Part shown: piece after piece, positions 4,737 to 5,113 of the stretch
Layout of the letters: the number at the start of each line of letters is the position of its first letter
How positions within the stretch are numbered: position 1 is the stretch's first letter
NCBI GenBank assembly: GCA_013813905.1
Contig: JACCQX010000116.1
Span: 1 to 5,113 of the forward strand
Direction of reading: 5' to 3'
Length of the DNA stretch: 5,113 nucleotides
From: Chloroflexota bacterium
Lineage (GTDB): Bacteria; Chloroflexota; Limnocylindria; Limnocylindrales; CSP1-4
Notes under the pieces: model-generated
Database searches by the model: none
Told to the model about the DNA's origin: nothing
What the model saw: the letters and a program-made list of their open reading frames with translations, nothing else
Position numbers and translations under genes: made by a program

Positions 4737-5103
4737 ACAGCAGCTCGCCGTGCGCTGAAGCGGTCGGCTCACCGTCGCGCGGTCGTGGCTCTTCGCCCGG
4801 CCCGTAGGCTCGAGTGGGCGGTGTGATCTCCGCGTCGCGGTCGCGCTGCTCCTCGGGCACGAGCGTCTCGGGATCCACCATCCCCGCGTTCGTGTCGCTT
4901 GCGGCCCGCTCCGTGGCGGTCAGCCCATCGTCGGGCGAGGAGCCGCCGTTCGTGCCCGCGTCGAGAACGGGCAGTGCGCGCGCGGTCTGTCCCTCGATCG
5001 CTCCGACGCCGTAGGGCACCCACTTGGAGGGATCCTGCAGCCGGTGCTGCTCCACGTTGCCGCGTGAGTGGATCTCCTCGAAGCCGCGTGGCTCGATCCA
5101 CAT
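4735..5103 (-). CDS. Uncharacterised 122-aa disordered protein, possibly 5'-truncated by the window edge
   Basis: Not recognised. From the ATG at 5103 the product begins MWIEPRGFEEIHSRGN. Residues 1-37 contain aromatic and hydrophobic residues (W2, F8, W28, Y31) and may form a short conserved module. From about 40 to the end the protein is acidic and rich in Pro, Gly, Asp, Glu and Thr, so probably disordered, ending SAHGELL. It has no cysteine, membrane segment or signal peptide. The frame stays open upstream of the ATG to the window end (codons for G-E-R precede M), so the true start may lie outside. GGGCGAG before the ATG could be a weak ribosome site. It resembles its convergent neighbour in being hydrophilic and partly disordered, though the disorder is at the opposite end and no sequence homology is evident. 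Confidence 0.6.
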   Translation of the reverse strand: MWIEPRGFEEIHSRGNVEQHRLQDPSKWVPYGVGAIEGQTARALPVLDAGTNGGSSPDDGLTATERAASDTNAGMVDPETLVPEEQRDRDAEITPPTRAYGPGEEPRPRDGEPTASAHGELL

Positions 5104-5113
5104 GCGCTCGCCC

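Noticed and set aside
3840..4772. A 310-aa minus-strand open frame
   Set aside because: It crosses two supported plus-strand genes and a convergent junction and has no recognisable motif.
1..5113. CRISPR array, tRNA, rRNA, transposase or phage genes
   Set aside because: Read for on both strands. No repeated spacer structure, cloverleaf-like sequence, rRNA motifs or mobile-element protein motifs were seen.

Overview
The window is about two-thirds G+C. It is densely packed with short operons of strong third-position GC bias, GTG starts, and few Shine-Dalgarno sites. Several starts instead lie just downstream of TANNNT-type -10 hexamers, which suggests leaderless transcription. The rhodanese closely resembles the CysA/SseA type of high-GC Gram-positives. 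These traits fit a soil-type Chloroflexota or Actinomycetota chromosome; this assignment is inference. No rRNA, tRNA, CRISPR array, transposase or phage gene was seen, so this looks like ordinary chromosomal sequence and not a mobile island.

Layout. Bases 1-147 hold a tandem 17-bp repeat and perhaps the start of a minus-strand gene that leaves the window. A 113-aa uncharacterised gene (148-489, minus) is divergent, with only 21 bp between, from a 402-aa cytoplasmic serine hydrolase of the beta-lactamase/family VIII esterase fold (511-1719, plus). This converges, across a hairpin-rich 47-bp gap, on a two-domain thiosulfate sulfurtransferase (1767-2612, minus). Upstream on the same strand is a 138-aa uncharacterised protein (2673-3089, minus), possibly a winged-helix-like protein. 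A 181-bp divergent control region (3090-3270) carries a perfect 8-bp inverted repeat, two candidate promoters and a 10-codon leader ORF overlapping the next start. A thioredoxin-reductase-like flavoprotein with a CPHC dithiol follows (3271-4194, plus), coupled to a 163-aa hydrophilic protein (4206-4697, plus). A minus-strand 122-aa disordered protein (4735-5103) converges on it around a small hairpin and may extend past the window edge.

The central block is a rhodanese operon divergent from a dithiol flavoprotein operon, sharing a control region with an inverted repeat. That arrangement fits a small sulfur/thiol redox locus. The flavoprotein lacks the usual NADPH-binding glycine motif, which is the most interesting single biochemical point. 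No clearly new multi-gene system can be demonstrated from this sequence alone.
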